From Bugulina stolonifera (Eukaryota; Bryozoa; Gymnolaemata; Cheilostomatida; Bugulidae): a stretch of DNA of 64,000 bases. Location of the stretch: contig OW285192.1 of assembly GCA_935421135.1 (NCBI GenBank), positions 3,887,501 to 3,951,500 of the forward strand. The letters are read 5' to 3'. Below, piece after piece: positions 41,861 through 54,300 of the stretch. The notes below the pieces were generated by a model that saw only the letters and a program-made list of their open reading frames with translations, was not told where the DNA came from and did no database searches. Numbering within the stretch: the first letter of the stretch is position 1; each line of letters starts with the position of its first letter. The position numbers and the translations under genes are program-made.

Positions 41861-44800
41861 AATCAACCAATCACTACGTCATTTACATTCATCTCGCAGA
41901 CGTACGCATGTTTCTGAGAACACCAATCATCATCCATCTGACCGTTAGAGTAGATATTCAGACACTCGGCTCTGTTTCTTTTGTAACCGTATCCATTAGG
42001 TTCTCCTTTTCTCCAATCAAAATGAGCTATTCTCTCGACTGCATCGGTGCTTTTGTCCATCCAGTACCAAACACCCTCATACTTCCTACCTCCGTACCAC
42101 ATATACCTAACACCTTTTAGCTCTACAAGATATCAAATTGTAGATATAACTAATTCAGAGGCGGCTATAGGTACCCACGCCACCATCCTAGGTGTGTGTT
42201 CAATCAAGCATGCAATACTAGCTGTGCTCTGTAAACTATCAATACTATGCATGCCCAGGCTTCAATTCATTTTCTATTTACTTGCTGAGGCGGTATAGTC
42301 ATTGTATAGTGCTGTAATAGTCATGTTATATATGTAGACTGTACCCATACATGTTCATGTTCCACACTTATCTTGTATTAACTCACTCAGACGCGTGAAA
42401 TCCATGACTTCTCGAAAATAGGCTGCTGTTGTAATTTTTCCTATATCCGCCCCATACTAATTCACTCGGAAAACTGCAGCAATAGCTATTTATTATGTTG
42501 TAGTCACTGCACTTCGCTACATAAAATGTGTTATTAAAAATTATGGTTAAAGTAAGGTTTATCGAAAATTTCGGTTTGAAAGATCAATGTAACATTTTAA
42601 GTGTGATCAAAAAGTTTTTCTTAACATATTCTGCATCTCGCACTTACTGGTTCAAAGCGTTTTCATGTGCCTCAGTTCCTCAAGAGTTTCCATCACAGCC
42701 AAAGCTCCGCCCAGTTTCCTGCAGGCCTCCTGGGCAGTGTCCCATGTAGCTCTCTCCTTATCAAAGAATTTGTAACAAGTTCCAACGGCGTTAAACATCC
42801 ACCCTTTCTGGCAGCCTGATATGAAAGCAGAAGACTAAACAGTTGTAAAAACCAATAATTGCTAATTATAGCCGCTATTCGGACCAGTCCATTTAGATCA
42901 CATCAAGTTTGTACTCTTCAGCAAATATAGTGAATTGTCAAAGACATCTGCTCTGAAACCTATATGCACATGCACAAATTTTAATAACTCCTGGTATATC
43001 ATTCATTAGACGAATTGTTGTTAAAATCAGTAAGGAGATAGTAGGCAGTTTGATCAGGTGGGAGTTATCTTTCCTTAACTATGCATATCTATCCTTTTGC
43101 ATGTGTTTATAGATTCCACTCAATACTTTAACATACTAGAGTGTTCCAGCCAGCCTCCTACTGAGCACTGAAGTCCGATTATTGAAGTGTTGCACCAACT
43201 TGATGATAGTGCTCGTTTTTCATCTTGTAATAGTCGTCTCACCCTCCTTGAGCCCATTAATTTATTGGTGTATATATTATATAAAACTGTGCTAATACAC
43301 ACCCACAGTACAGCAGATGCCACAAGCTCATCCAACCCAAAACTACATGAATATGTATATTTTGTTTGCTGATATTTACTAAAATCCATTCAACACCAGA
43401 CCTTATTGCTATTTCCTCGTATTACTGCGGTGAAACAGCCTCCGTGGTTATGGCACCTAGGCCAGCCACACAAACATTATAATAGCTGACATTGAATTAC
43501 TATACATAATCTTATCCATGCATGACATTGTTATCCATATCCATCCATGCATTCATTATTATCTTATATACTGCGTGTCTTATATATAAAAATATACTAG
43601 CAATCAAGCCTTGGGATTACGTTCTATTGCAACTTGGTTTTTTCCACATTTATGTACCTATTTAGTAATTGTCTGTTCTTGCTTGATTGTGAATTATTAG
43701 TCTTTTTGCCATTTTATATAGTAACTTCGTGGCCGACCTTATAGATTAAGCTCATAATTATATACGACATGTTTCTCCTTATTGTAAGCACATTTTGTGC
43801 AAAGGCCGACCTTTTATGTGGCCAAGTCGGGCGGAACCAGACAAATTGTTGCATCAGTTCCGGAGCCGACCCCATGTCGGATAGCCGACACCATGTCGGG
43901 CTCTTTTGGCCGGAAGTTTGTTATGTATATAAGGCAGTGCATTTTGTGTTGTAATTCAATTGTTGATTGCGCTTGAATAAAGCAACATCTCCTAACTCAA
44001 CCTACAGAGGCCTACTCTTTAGGCGGGTAGCTCCACCTGAGAATCCTTTGGATTCAGTACGGCTCGAGCTCACCTCATCCTAGGCTAAGTACATCTCTAT
44101 CCACCCCTTAGACTTAGGCCGATCTCGGGTTCTAATGAACCTAGTGTCAGACTTGGGCTCTCAAGGTTAAACATTCTTTCTTGCACTCCCTCGGAGTATA
44201 AACTCTACATGACCTACGTCGGTCCTGAGCTCCAATGAGTCTCGGCATCGGCCTACGTCTAATATAATCTACACTATAAAGAGCACCCATAACTGTTCAC
44301 TCTTTTATGTAATGAGCAGAAGGTATACTTGGTCGGCCTCTACCACCGTCCAAGCCCTTCCCATACTTGCAGCCCTCGGTTCTCGTATGCAATAGCACTC
44401 AAAAACATTACATTACTACAGGCCAATGAGTAGAATAGCTAGTGTATTTTACGTAACTAACAGGAGATGACAAAGGATACTGGTCGGTTTTAAAAGTAGT
44501 TAAATAGACACATGTTGTCATGTGCTCATTATTCAGGAACAGAAAAATTTCTGCTAATTCCCCAGAAACGTATGTATTTTTCCAGAAACGTATGTATTTT
44601 CCCAGAAACGTATGTAAAATACAGTACCTGTGGTATCAGTATTATTTACAATCAACAGAATAAAAGTTCTCTGGCGGAACAAAAAACTTGTGAGGTGCAT
44701 AATATGGGCTTTTGTCTGCTTTTCTGGATGATTTCCATGCATGGAAATATAATTTCTGATAGTAGCAAGTGAGGGTGATCTATAGACAATTTAGTGGCTA

Positions 44801-44926
44801 CATACTAAATTGTAGATTGCAGGTATGTGTTGTAGAAACATTACTATTAATAAGCTTACCTGCTTCAGAAGAAAGGAATAGTGCTGCCACTGACAGTAGA
44901 AGCAGAGTTATGCTGCCAACGTTCAT
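41861..44926 (-). CDS. Secreted C-type lectin 2
   Basis: Exons 44860-44926, 42648-42815 and 41861-42122. Exon 1 is a signal peptide (MNVGSITLLLLSVAALFLSS). Exon 2: GCQKGWMFNAVGTCYKFFDK, then TWDTAQEACRKLGGALAVME. Exon 3: MWYGGRKYEGVWYWMDK, FDWRKGEPNGYGYKR, CLNIYSNGQMDDDWCSQKHA and YVCE, ending VVIG. Here GEPNGYG contains the EPN triplet associated with mannose-type, calcium-dependent sugar binding, and conserved cysteines and WYWMD/WC motifs are present. The reading frame is intact. Intron 1 contains a solo-LTR-like repeat. Likely an innate recognition lectin. Confidence 0.82.
42156..42455. mobile_element. hAT-type MITE, copy 2 (inverted)
   Basis: Starts CAGAGGCGGCTATAGG and ends CCTATATCCGCCCCAT, matching the reverse complement of 17546-18023 without the nested insert. 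Flanks ACTAATT on the left and ACTAATT on the right form a slightly eroded target duplication. It lies in the intron of lectin 2, ~35 bases before exon 3. Confidence 0.8.
43783..44412 (+). mobile_element. Solo-LTR-like repeat, copy 1
   Basis: 630 bp, TGTAAGC...ATTACA ends, with a TATATAAGG box (about 43927) and AATAAAG signal (about 43975). The first ~200 and last ~150 bases match 47449-47894 in inverse orientation. No clean target duplication was found, so boundaries are provisional. Confidence 0.6.
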
Positions 44927-45258
44927 GATTGCTGCTGAGAGAAATAAAGCTCTGCTATAACAGTATAATCGTACTACAACATGCATACAGGTGTTGGCGG
45001 ATGTTTGCAGGTGTTTGGTCGCACAGTGCCATAGAGCACATATACTAATGTGCTGTAGTTTAGTCGTATGTAGCACATAAAGTATGAACATGGTAGCTTC
45101 GTCATACTTGCAGTAGACTAGTGAAATTTTTCCATGCATGTCATAGGCCCTCTTTAGACATACATGTACACCCCATAATATATGGACGCAGTACCAATCA
45201 GTAAACATACCCTGGCTTCAGTGCAAGTTTAGCTGCTACAGTAGTGACGGAAGTAGCA

Positions 45259-45500
45259 ATGGAGAAAACTGAAGACAGAGCAGTTATTAAATATCTTCAT
45301 TTAAAGGAAAACTAATCTATAAGGATATGCTGACTACTTTAGTGGAGGCTGCCCTTAGTTATGCCACAGTTAAAAATTGGGGTGCCAAGTTCAAAAGAGG
45401 GTAAACCAGCATTGAAGATGCTCTAAGATCAGGACGGTCTGCAGACACAACCACCTCAGACATGGTCAAAATGAAAACTTTTACTGCAATGGCTTAATGA
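45259..45500 (+). pseudogene. Mariner-type transposase fragment with stops
   Basis: Starts MEKTEDRAVIKYLHLK and continues, with internal stops, to TVKNWGAKFKRG and SIEDALRSGRSADTTTSDMV. This corresponds to the N-terminal helix-turn-helix region of mariner/Mos1-like transposases (typical WxxxFKRGRTSIEDxxRSGRP). The catalytic domain is not found, so this is a dead remnant. Confidence 0.75.
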
Positions 45501-45726
45501 AGCTGGAGGGTCAGTGGAAGAAGTGTATTGAGGTTAAGGGGACTACATGCATATTGAAAAATAGAAGCGAAAGCAAGTAAATATTATATTTTCATCTTTG
45601 CCAGGCTAAGCACTTTTAGATTTTTTTGATAACAGTCCACTTGACTAAAATTGTCAATCTTAGCAATTACATTGTATGTTATATAATTATTTTGAGACTG
45701 AATGAAAATTATACGCTTATGTTATC

Positions 45727-46726
45727 TTAGCCAAAAATTATTTTGTCATCATCCATTCTCTTTTCACAAACAAACTCGAGTTTCTTTTCACATCTGTAAT
45801 CGTCCATTTGACCGGTTGTGCCGTAGATACTCAGGCATAGTCCCTCTTCTAGACCGTTACTGTACTCATCAGGCTCACCAGCTGACCAATCAAAATCAGC
45901 CATGTGTTGAACAATCTCTAAATCTCGCACCATCCAGTACCATGTTCCATAGAACTTTCTGCCACCAAACCACATTCGGGTTACATTACTCAACTCTGGA
46001 AATATAAGTTTACAAGCCCAACAAGTCTCCCGCAGTAATATACCTGTCCATGTATAATGTTCCAATCAGCAGTTTTTCTCGAGTAAATATTTGCTCTTAA
46101 TTCTTAATTTATTGGAACAATCACATACCAGGACTGGTTCGCAGCATCTTCATGTTCTTTAGTTCGTCAAGTGTTTCTAATATAGCTAATGATCCGCCAT
46201 CTTTCTCACATATGCGCTGAGCACCCTCCCACGTCGCCTGCTGATTAACGTAAAACTTGTAACAGGTTTCAAAAGTGCTAGATTTCCAGCCAGAGTCTTC
46301 CTTGCAAGTTCCTGGAAAAGCATAAAACAAGATCTAAGTTCACATAGTACCTGTGTTGACATCAGTGCGTTGATATGTTTTATTGTCTAATCTTTTTTGG
46401 TATTGCAGGTGAACATATGCACTATATTTCTGTGTATGATACGGCAAAAGCAACACATTAAATAATGATATTTAAAAAGAAGGGTAGTGTTCGACATCTT
46501 AGTCAAGCGTTTTCGATAACCAAATAATGACATACCCTTTGAACTCTATCACCCATGGTAGGGACTCTGAACATGAAAGAGTTCAAGCTCACTATGATTG
46601 CACAGGTCAACCTGAGTGAGGCAACAACGACCTAATTTTATTAATAGTCTACTCACTGATCCCCGACACCAAGTAGGTCAGAGTAACGTTGAAGAGTAAA
46701 ACTAGTAGGAACTTGCTGGAGTACAT
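45727..46726 (-). CDS. Secreted C-type lectin 3
   Basis: Exons 46657-46726, 46129-46311 and 45727-45995. Exon 1: signal peptide (MYSSKFLLVLLFNVTLTYLV). Exon 2: GTCKEDSGWKSSTFETCYKF...TWEGAQRICEKDGGSLAILE. Exon 3: TRMWFGGRKFYGTWYWM, FDWSAGEPDEYSNG, CLSIYGTTGQMDDYRCEKK and FVCEKR, ending KIIFG. The EPN triplet is replaced by EPD and the usual WC near the end by RC, so sugar specificity may differ. Intact and compact (1 kb). Third member of a tandem cluster with the same exon structure. Confidence 0.85.
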
Positions 46727-49700
46727 CGTGTTATTGTACAGTGCACTGCCCCGCAGCAAATGCAATTCTGTAGCCTGAAACTTACCCCTTAACTACACAC
46801 ATACATTGTAGATTGCTTTACTTACTTTGATAGCATAAGTTGATAAAAAGGACCACCTGCTGTCCTACATGCGACATTATGCCACAAGTTGCTATGTGCT
46901 TGTACATCAACTAATTGCATAATACAGCAATGGAGGCGAAAACATTACCGCGCAGAGCCAACAGAAGATGTATATACTTTCTACATGCACAATATATAGA
47001 TATACTTATAGATGGTATGGCAAGTGATTGATGTGCAAATTCCATACAACCTCTCTTATTTGGTTCCACGACAATTTGTTCTGTAAGTTGTGAAGTTTCG
47101 TTTTCCTATTGTATTGTAAGAAATACAAACTCAGGCACTTATTGCAGTACCAACATATCTAGGAGCATACAAATTTGTTAGTACGTAACAAGCATGTGTC
47201 ACTGCTGTTGTAGTGACACATGTACGTATATGTAACATTGTATTAACATGTATTTACCTTATACACAACACATGTCCATATGGTCACCGCCTCGACCCAA
47301 ACATGTATCTCCAAACAACAAGAATACTTAACAAGACCAACCGTACTTGTACTTGCTTTGTTGGAGTAGATTAGACTTATGTAGGTGCATATACATGTAC
47401 AGTACATGTACATGCACACAAATTGTGCACATATACAGTGCTGCATATTGTAATGTTTTTGAGTACTATTGCATACGAGAGCCGAGGGCTACAAGTATGT
47501 GAAGGGCTTGGAAGGTGGTAGAGGCCGACCAAGTGTACCTTCTGCTCATTACATAAAAGAGTGAACAGTTATGGGTGCTCTTTATAGTGTAGATTATATC
47601 GGACATACCACCACATTCCCAGTGTCATTCACACACACCTGTTCAGTGCCAACCTGAACTTGTCTCATACACCACAAGCGCAAGCAAAGAACTACCTCTC
47701 CTACCACTTGTCTTACATAAACACTTGTTACCACTTGTTACATAAACAGAAAATGTGCTACCTTATATACTAAATATACTTCCGGTAAAATGAGGTCGAT
47801 AAGGTATCGGGTCCGAAACTGATGCAACAACATGGATGGTTCCGCCCGACGTCGGTCATAAAAAGGGTTGGCCTTGGCACAAAAGGTGCTTACAATGATC
47901 CGAAATGGAAAGTATATAAATATGAGCCTATTCCAAGATATCAGCCTTCAAAAGTATATGGTAAAAGACTCAGTTTAGTACAATCAGATAAGAGAAGATA
48001 ATTGCCTATAATATGTTGGAAAAGCCAAGTGTAATTGCAATAATCTGATTGGTGGATAACAATAATAGAGCACACGATAAGTGGGTGATTATAATAGAGT
48101 GTAAGCATGCATGTATAATATTAATAATTGTACAAGGTAAGACAATAATGCACGAATGGATAATATGGATAAGTGTCAATACATGTATGTATATGAATGT
48201 CATTGTCAGTGTGGCTAGCCCAGGGAGGCCATTACCACGGAGACTGTTTCACCACATAATATACTACATGTAATTGCGCAGCCAGTAGTCTCACATATAT
48301 GATTAGGATTTGTCTTCTCAATGCGAATGCCAATTTATTGTGAGTTGCATTTCCCTAGTAGAAACCTTATGTTTTCGTTCGAGAAGTGCAGCCTGCATGT
48401 TATTATGTAATTAGAAATATAAATTCCATCTTGCCTGTATACGTTATCTTCTGTCTCAGACTATAAACAACAAAGATGTTGAGGAGGTGTGGTTGGAAAA
48501 CGGCTACTGTCCTCCTCAGAGGATCGAGAAAGTCGTATTTTCCCCAAAGATGGAAAAGTGTGAGAATAGGATGCTCATCAGGGTTTTTTGGAGACACCAC
48601 AGTTTCAGGTTTGTGCAATTAAACTATTTAAAATTGCAATACGGTTTACAAAGGAAAAATAATGTAGTCAAAAGATGAAAATCTTTGAATTTTATATTTA
48701 TATTAATATTTTATTTAGTATTATATTAATAATAATAATAATTTGTTAATTTTATATTATTTTATTTATATTGTATTGCTTATATATAAATGCTATTGAT
48801 TTCATTTTTTGTTTTGGTCATTTATTCAATTATTGGATTAATTTTATTTTAAAATTAATTTTTGATTATTATAAGCAACATCAAATTCTTAGATCTCTCT
48901 ACAGTGTATACTGTATATCAACTATATGAATGCTTTTGACTTGTTTTTTTATAATTTATATCATGATCATCATGACTAGGTACAAGCTGTAGGGTTTTCT
49001 AAGGTTATGATAAGTGTTAACTATACCTTGTATAAAGTATCAGTCTTCTATAGTTAAGTAGCTTCTGGTTTTGTCCGTTTCAGTCACAAGAATGCCTTCT
49101 CACCGATTCCCCTTACACGTGTATCGTTTTCTTTACCTGACTGACCACATGATGCCATCAACTACTCCACACTAGCAGAAAAAAGTATGTTTGGATTTAG
49201 TTTTAGGAAGTTTTGAGCCATCAATGTTGGTGTGTTCAGCTGAGTAGCTGTGGTGCAGCAGCACAACATACAGGGTAGAGCAACTAGAGTGAGAGTGTCA
49301 AATCGGGTTTACCACGCAGAAGCTAGGGATCGAATCCAACCAAACAGCATAGCACATGTCGAGGAATGTGTGACGACCCCAGGGAAACCATCAAGACTCA
49401 TTTGTATGGGCACGAATCTTATAGCTAGATTAGTGTGGAGTCTTTTGACTCGGCACAATTTAGCAGTAGCGGTACGCTCGGCTGTAGGGAGGCGTTGGAG
49501 TGCTGGGTCCTGGTAGCAGTCATCAGACTGTACTTGGAAGTACTCAAGTCCAGGGAGAGTGCCTGATACCCTACTGTTTTCAGTAAATAAATAGAAACTA
49601 TACTTCAAATGGTAAGAGTACTTTATTGAGCAACAGTCTACAAGCAACTGAGGTAAGAAGGCAAATTTGTGCTCTTTAGCCTATATCTGAAAATCGGTTC

Positions 49701-51318
49701 CGGACCGAGGTCAAAAAGTTAATAAATGTATAATATGGTCAGTCACGGACCCAAAGGAGTCCAAGTTACTAGATATACAAAAGAGTCTTTTAATTGTAGG
49801 ATACAAAGGCACTGCTACACACCATATCAATGAGAACTATTAATACATTATATAAATAGACATTAAATAGACATCAAGACATGTGGTAAGTGTAACAGCC
49901 AACAATAGGTAGGTTAGCAAAAGTATGCAATAAAAGATACCAAATGAGAACATAAATTCCAGGGTTGGAACCCGCTGATAGAACAACAAGGGAATGGTCC
50001 TGAAGCGACTGTTTATCGTGTGAATTACATTAAAGTTTAACTGCATTCTTAATACAGCGATAAAATTCTAAACATCAAATCAAGCAAGCTTTTTTCATTT
50101 CTGTAATAAAAATTTAAACAAAAGCACTGATTCTAAATATAAAATGCAAATTTGACATTCTATGAAGCTAATTCCATTGTTTACATAGAAAAAGCTGGTG
50201 TAAACACAAAGCACATGTTTCAGTAATTTACTCACGTAACTGAATATAATATATCACGTGAGAATACTGATTCAAACATGCGGTTGCTAGGATTTTCAAG
50301 GGGTTTGATCAAAGATTTCATCATAGACTTTGCTCCAAAAACCTGTCTGAGCTTTCTTTAATATCTTATTGGTATACTGACAGAGTTATATTCAAATGTC
50401 TATGAACAATTCCTAAATCTAAGGCTTTAAAGTTACCCTTATTTGTTGATTTGGAAGCGATGCTGATGAATAGCCCAAGTCTAATAACACCGCAGGTAAC
50501 AATTAGTAACAAAAGACAGGACGCACCTGTTGAATTCTATTTTGATATTCTAAAAGATATCTACGCTTGTCTAAGGAACAATATAAAGCTGATCTGATTA
50601 ATATCTTGCTCTAAAGTACTTTATTAATCTCCATCTGGTAGCTAGCTTGCAGATCTAGCTCTAGCTAGTCACTCCAGAAGAAGTAATGGGTTTGAAATAC
50701 CTAGGATTAAAATTCCTAGTTACGCAAGGACTTGGGGCGGAGCTTATTACTGCGATATAAAATGTAAACAAAGATCTTACCCTCCGATAAAAGAAATTGA
50801 TCTTTTTAAAATGCATTTTTTAAAAAAATAGGTTTAGGATAATAAATAGCACATTTTATTTTATTAACGAAAAATTTTTCCTGTCTGGTTAGTGCAGTTA
50901 ATCTTTAATATTATTGCAGTTTCGCATCCATTTAGATGAAGCAATGCCAAAAATACACTTCAACATATTGGGCAGTAGGTATTGAGCAAATTCCCTCATA
51001 AAACTCCGAAGTATATTGGTAAGCCTAATATGTCGAATAAGCTGCACATTAATAGCTCTGTTAAATATTATGGTTTCTGAAGGTCACACATAGCATTACT
51101 CTGAGTGGATCAAAAGTCAATAGAAGATGTATGTAATAATGTCATAGGGGTTTTTATCGATTTAATATGTGTTTGGGTTTCTGCTTGCCTCCCCGGTTTT
51201 AAACTAATTTTTCCTGATAAAGAGGCTCAACAACTTTTGAATGAGTTGTTTTCGTGGATGTGATATTATATAGACTATTATAACACTTACAAAAATACAA
51301 CTATGATACTGATTACAG
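46727..51318. other. Intergenic region with repeats and one possible exon
   Basis: Contains the second solo-LTR-like copy (47449-47894, minus) and very AT-rich DNA at 48680-48900. A coding-like stretch on plus at about 48471-48615 (VWLENGYCPPQRIEKVVFSP) has no recognised family. An open frame with a B-box-like GGATCGAATCC lies near 49326 and may be a SINE. The missing first exon of the AtuA-like gene should lie here but was not found. Confidence 0.4.
47449..47894 (-). mobile_element. Solo-LTR-like repeat, copy 2
   Basis: 446 bp; the reverse complement starts TGTAAGCACC and ends CATTACA, matching both ends of 43783-44412 but with a different middle containing TAACAAGTG repeats. Confidence 0.6.
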
Positions 51319-54300
51319 CACGTCAGCTGGTGGAGAAAGGCAAACTAGACTATCTGGTTATGGACTACCTTTCAGAGATTACCATGTCACTGTTAGTGGC
51401 AGCGCAGAAGAAAAATCCCGTAGGTGTCTAAATATCTTTGTTACACTCATTACACATGCATTACAAAGAATTCAGCTACTAATTAATAGTTGTCAATGTT
51501 ATCAATGTGCACTGACATGCTTGAGTTGGGGGACACTACTCTGTTATATGGTAACGCCAATGCTTAGTGTAGTGCAGTATTTCTATAGTCTTCCAAGACG
51601 ACTCACGTTGTAACAGCAATGTGTCATCAATCTGGTGTATTAGGAGTTGTCTTGTCTTTGGTTTGGCCTAAATAGGGCTCTGTGTATTAAACTGAAACTA
51701 GCGGTACTTACGCCAAGCAAAGGAGGTGACAATTCCTAATTGATGGCATAGTAGATCATCTGAAATGGTTACTATAATAGGCTATTATGTTTGTACATGC
51801 AGGCTCTTGGGTTTATACCAGACTTTGTACAGCAGGCTAGAGTACTAATGGCTGCTAAATCTCAAGGTGAGGCACAGTTTTACTTGTATTGCAGTACCTA
51901 CTCTCTTACACGTGCGTCGACAGACTGTGTCACTACATACATATTATAATATTATACCAACAGTTCTGGTTATAGTAAATATAGTAAAGCAACAAATCTG
52001 TTGATTTATTGTACTATATTATATATCTACAAATCTAAATGTGTAGCATGTAAAGGGTATGGGTCCTATCCTATCCTGCCATACATCTATTTGCTGTTCA
52101 CATATGCATCAGTGCTTATGTTAATCTGTTACTACCTCATGTACAGCAAGGCGTTACTCATTATCCTGTACCATCCTGATATTTTATGTCCATCTCAAAA
52201 TTGACAATTCCAACTTTGCACAAGTTCCAATTATCTAATGGTATCCAAGAACTCATTGGAATTTGAAATCAAACTGAAGTAAGCAAATAATACTTCTCGC
52301 TTTTGCTAATATGTAGGTTTGAGTTGGTTGAAATCTTACTTTTAATAAGTTGTCTGGTCTTCTACAGTCATCAGGTCTGTGTTGATCCTCACTATGATAT
52401 GTGTTGTAGGAGTGAAAGTGGTGGCCAATGCTGGGGGTATCAACCCACTTGGTTGTGCTGCCGCTCTCCAGCAGCTTCTAGGAGACAAAGCTGACTTTGT
52501 AAAGATAGCCGTTGTTACCGGAGATAACCTCATAGAGCGGGTGGGTACACCATAACCCGTGTTTGGGAAACACTGAATGCATAAGCTATGTTTATGTAGC
52601 CTGTTGATACTACATTAGTATAACGCATGAACACATTATGTACTAGAGCTACTAAACATCCAAGTAATTTCCCCAGTTGTTATTTCTAAGTGAAGCTCGC
52701 AGTAGCATATTTCTCTCTATTCTGAATTGAATGTTTTGTTTTAGTCTTTATTTAGCGCAACTGATTTTCATCGAGTATTCAGAGGACTATATAGAGAGTT
52801 AAATATTTGCATTCTTTATTTCAGAATATTTACTTTAGATGTTGAGATTTTCTCCGTATATTAATAAATTTAGCCTGTGATTATGTGGATATTCTAGTTT
52901 GATGAGATCAAAGCTGCTGATGTCAGAGAGATGGGAACCAATCAGCCGCTGCCTAAGACAACCAACAGTATGACAGCATACCTAGGGTTAGTATCGTAGA
53001 TTCACGTCATGCACATGCACAGCGTACCTAAGGTCAGAATTGCAGAGTCACATCATGCACATACACACCGTACCTAGGGTTAGTATCGTAGAGTCACATC
53101 ATGCACATACACAGCGTACCTAGGGTTAGTATCGTAGAGTCACATCATGCACATGCACAGTGTACCTAGGGTTAGTACCGTAGAGTTACATCATGCACAG
53201 AATTACATATAGCATGTCTGTATCATACTAGACCACCATGAGACTTTATGTTAGCCTATAAGGTGTACCAGTATGTTTAAATCATCAATACGAAGCCGAG
53301 TCGGCCCACTGTGCAGCTGATTCGGTTCACACACTAGTCTTGTCAAGGTTGGATTCTTTCCTCAGTTTCAGAAACGAAAATCATCGCTGCTCATAAATCG
53401 ATCCCTTGCAATAAAAATATTTTCGATATTTTAGAAGTCATAATACAACACCATTTACATGTATTATATATTATAGTATAGCGATGATCTCTTCTCCAGG
53501 CCATACTACATATATTATAGTATACCATTGATCTCTCCTCAGGGCTGTACCCATAGCGAAGGCACTTGCTTCACAAGCTGACATTGTTATCACCGGAAGA
53601 TGTACAGACAGTGCCTTAGCCTTAGGCCCACTCATGTATTCGCATGGCTGGAAAGAGACGGATCTGGATCTTCTAGCTAGTGGCTCCTTAGCCGGGCATC
53701 TGATTGAATGTGGTGCCCAGGCTACGGGTGGTGTGTTCACAGACTGGCATACTGTGGATGGATGGTAAGAATGTGGTTTATTTCTTATTATATAGTAGAA
53801 CTTGACCTCTAAGATAAGGGTGGGCCACACAAAACTTTTGTATAATCGCCAAAAGCGAATTGAACAAAGATTGATAGCCACATTTGTCATTACATGAACA
53901 TCGATATGTAGTATGTGAAGTGAGATATTTACATCGATGTACATACAGTGACCTCATATGGTGGTAGGCGCAGGTTCAAACAATAAATGAGATAGCTTTT
54001 GTTCATTGTCAAAAATACACCTGGAGGAGTTGTCTTGTTTCATTTTTGTCACCCCCAACCCCAATGCTCCAACCATGAAGACGGATTTCAGTTTACCAAT
54101 ATGGTGTCATCAGTGTAACACTTGCCCTAACTGTACTGGAATAATAATTCACTGTATATGTGGAGATGAAATGGAGGCTGAACTTACATTGAGCATGTGA
54201 CCAGCATATGCACATGTGCAGATACATGTCTATTAGTTGGAAGATGTTGGTGTGAGATGATAGTTTGATAATAAACAGTAGTACCAGACACATTATAAGA

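Noticed and set aside
49250..49516. Protein gene starting MVQQHNIQGRATRVRV
   Set aside because: No domain, and the sequence contains a tRNA B-box-like segment; a SINE or other repeat is more likely.
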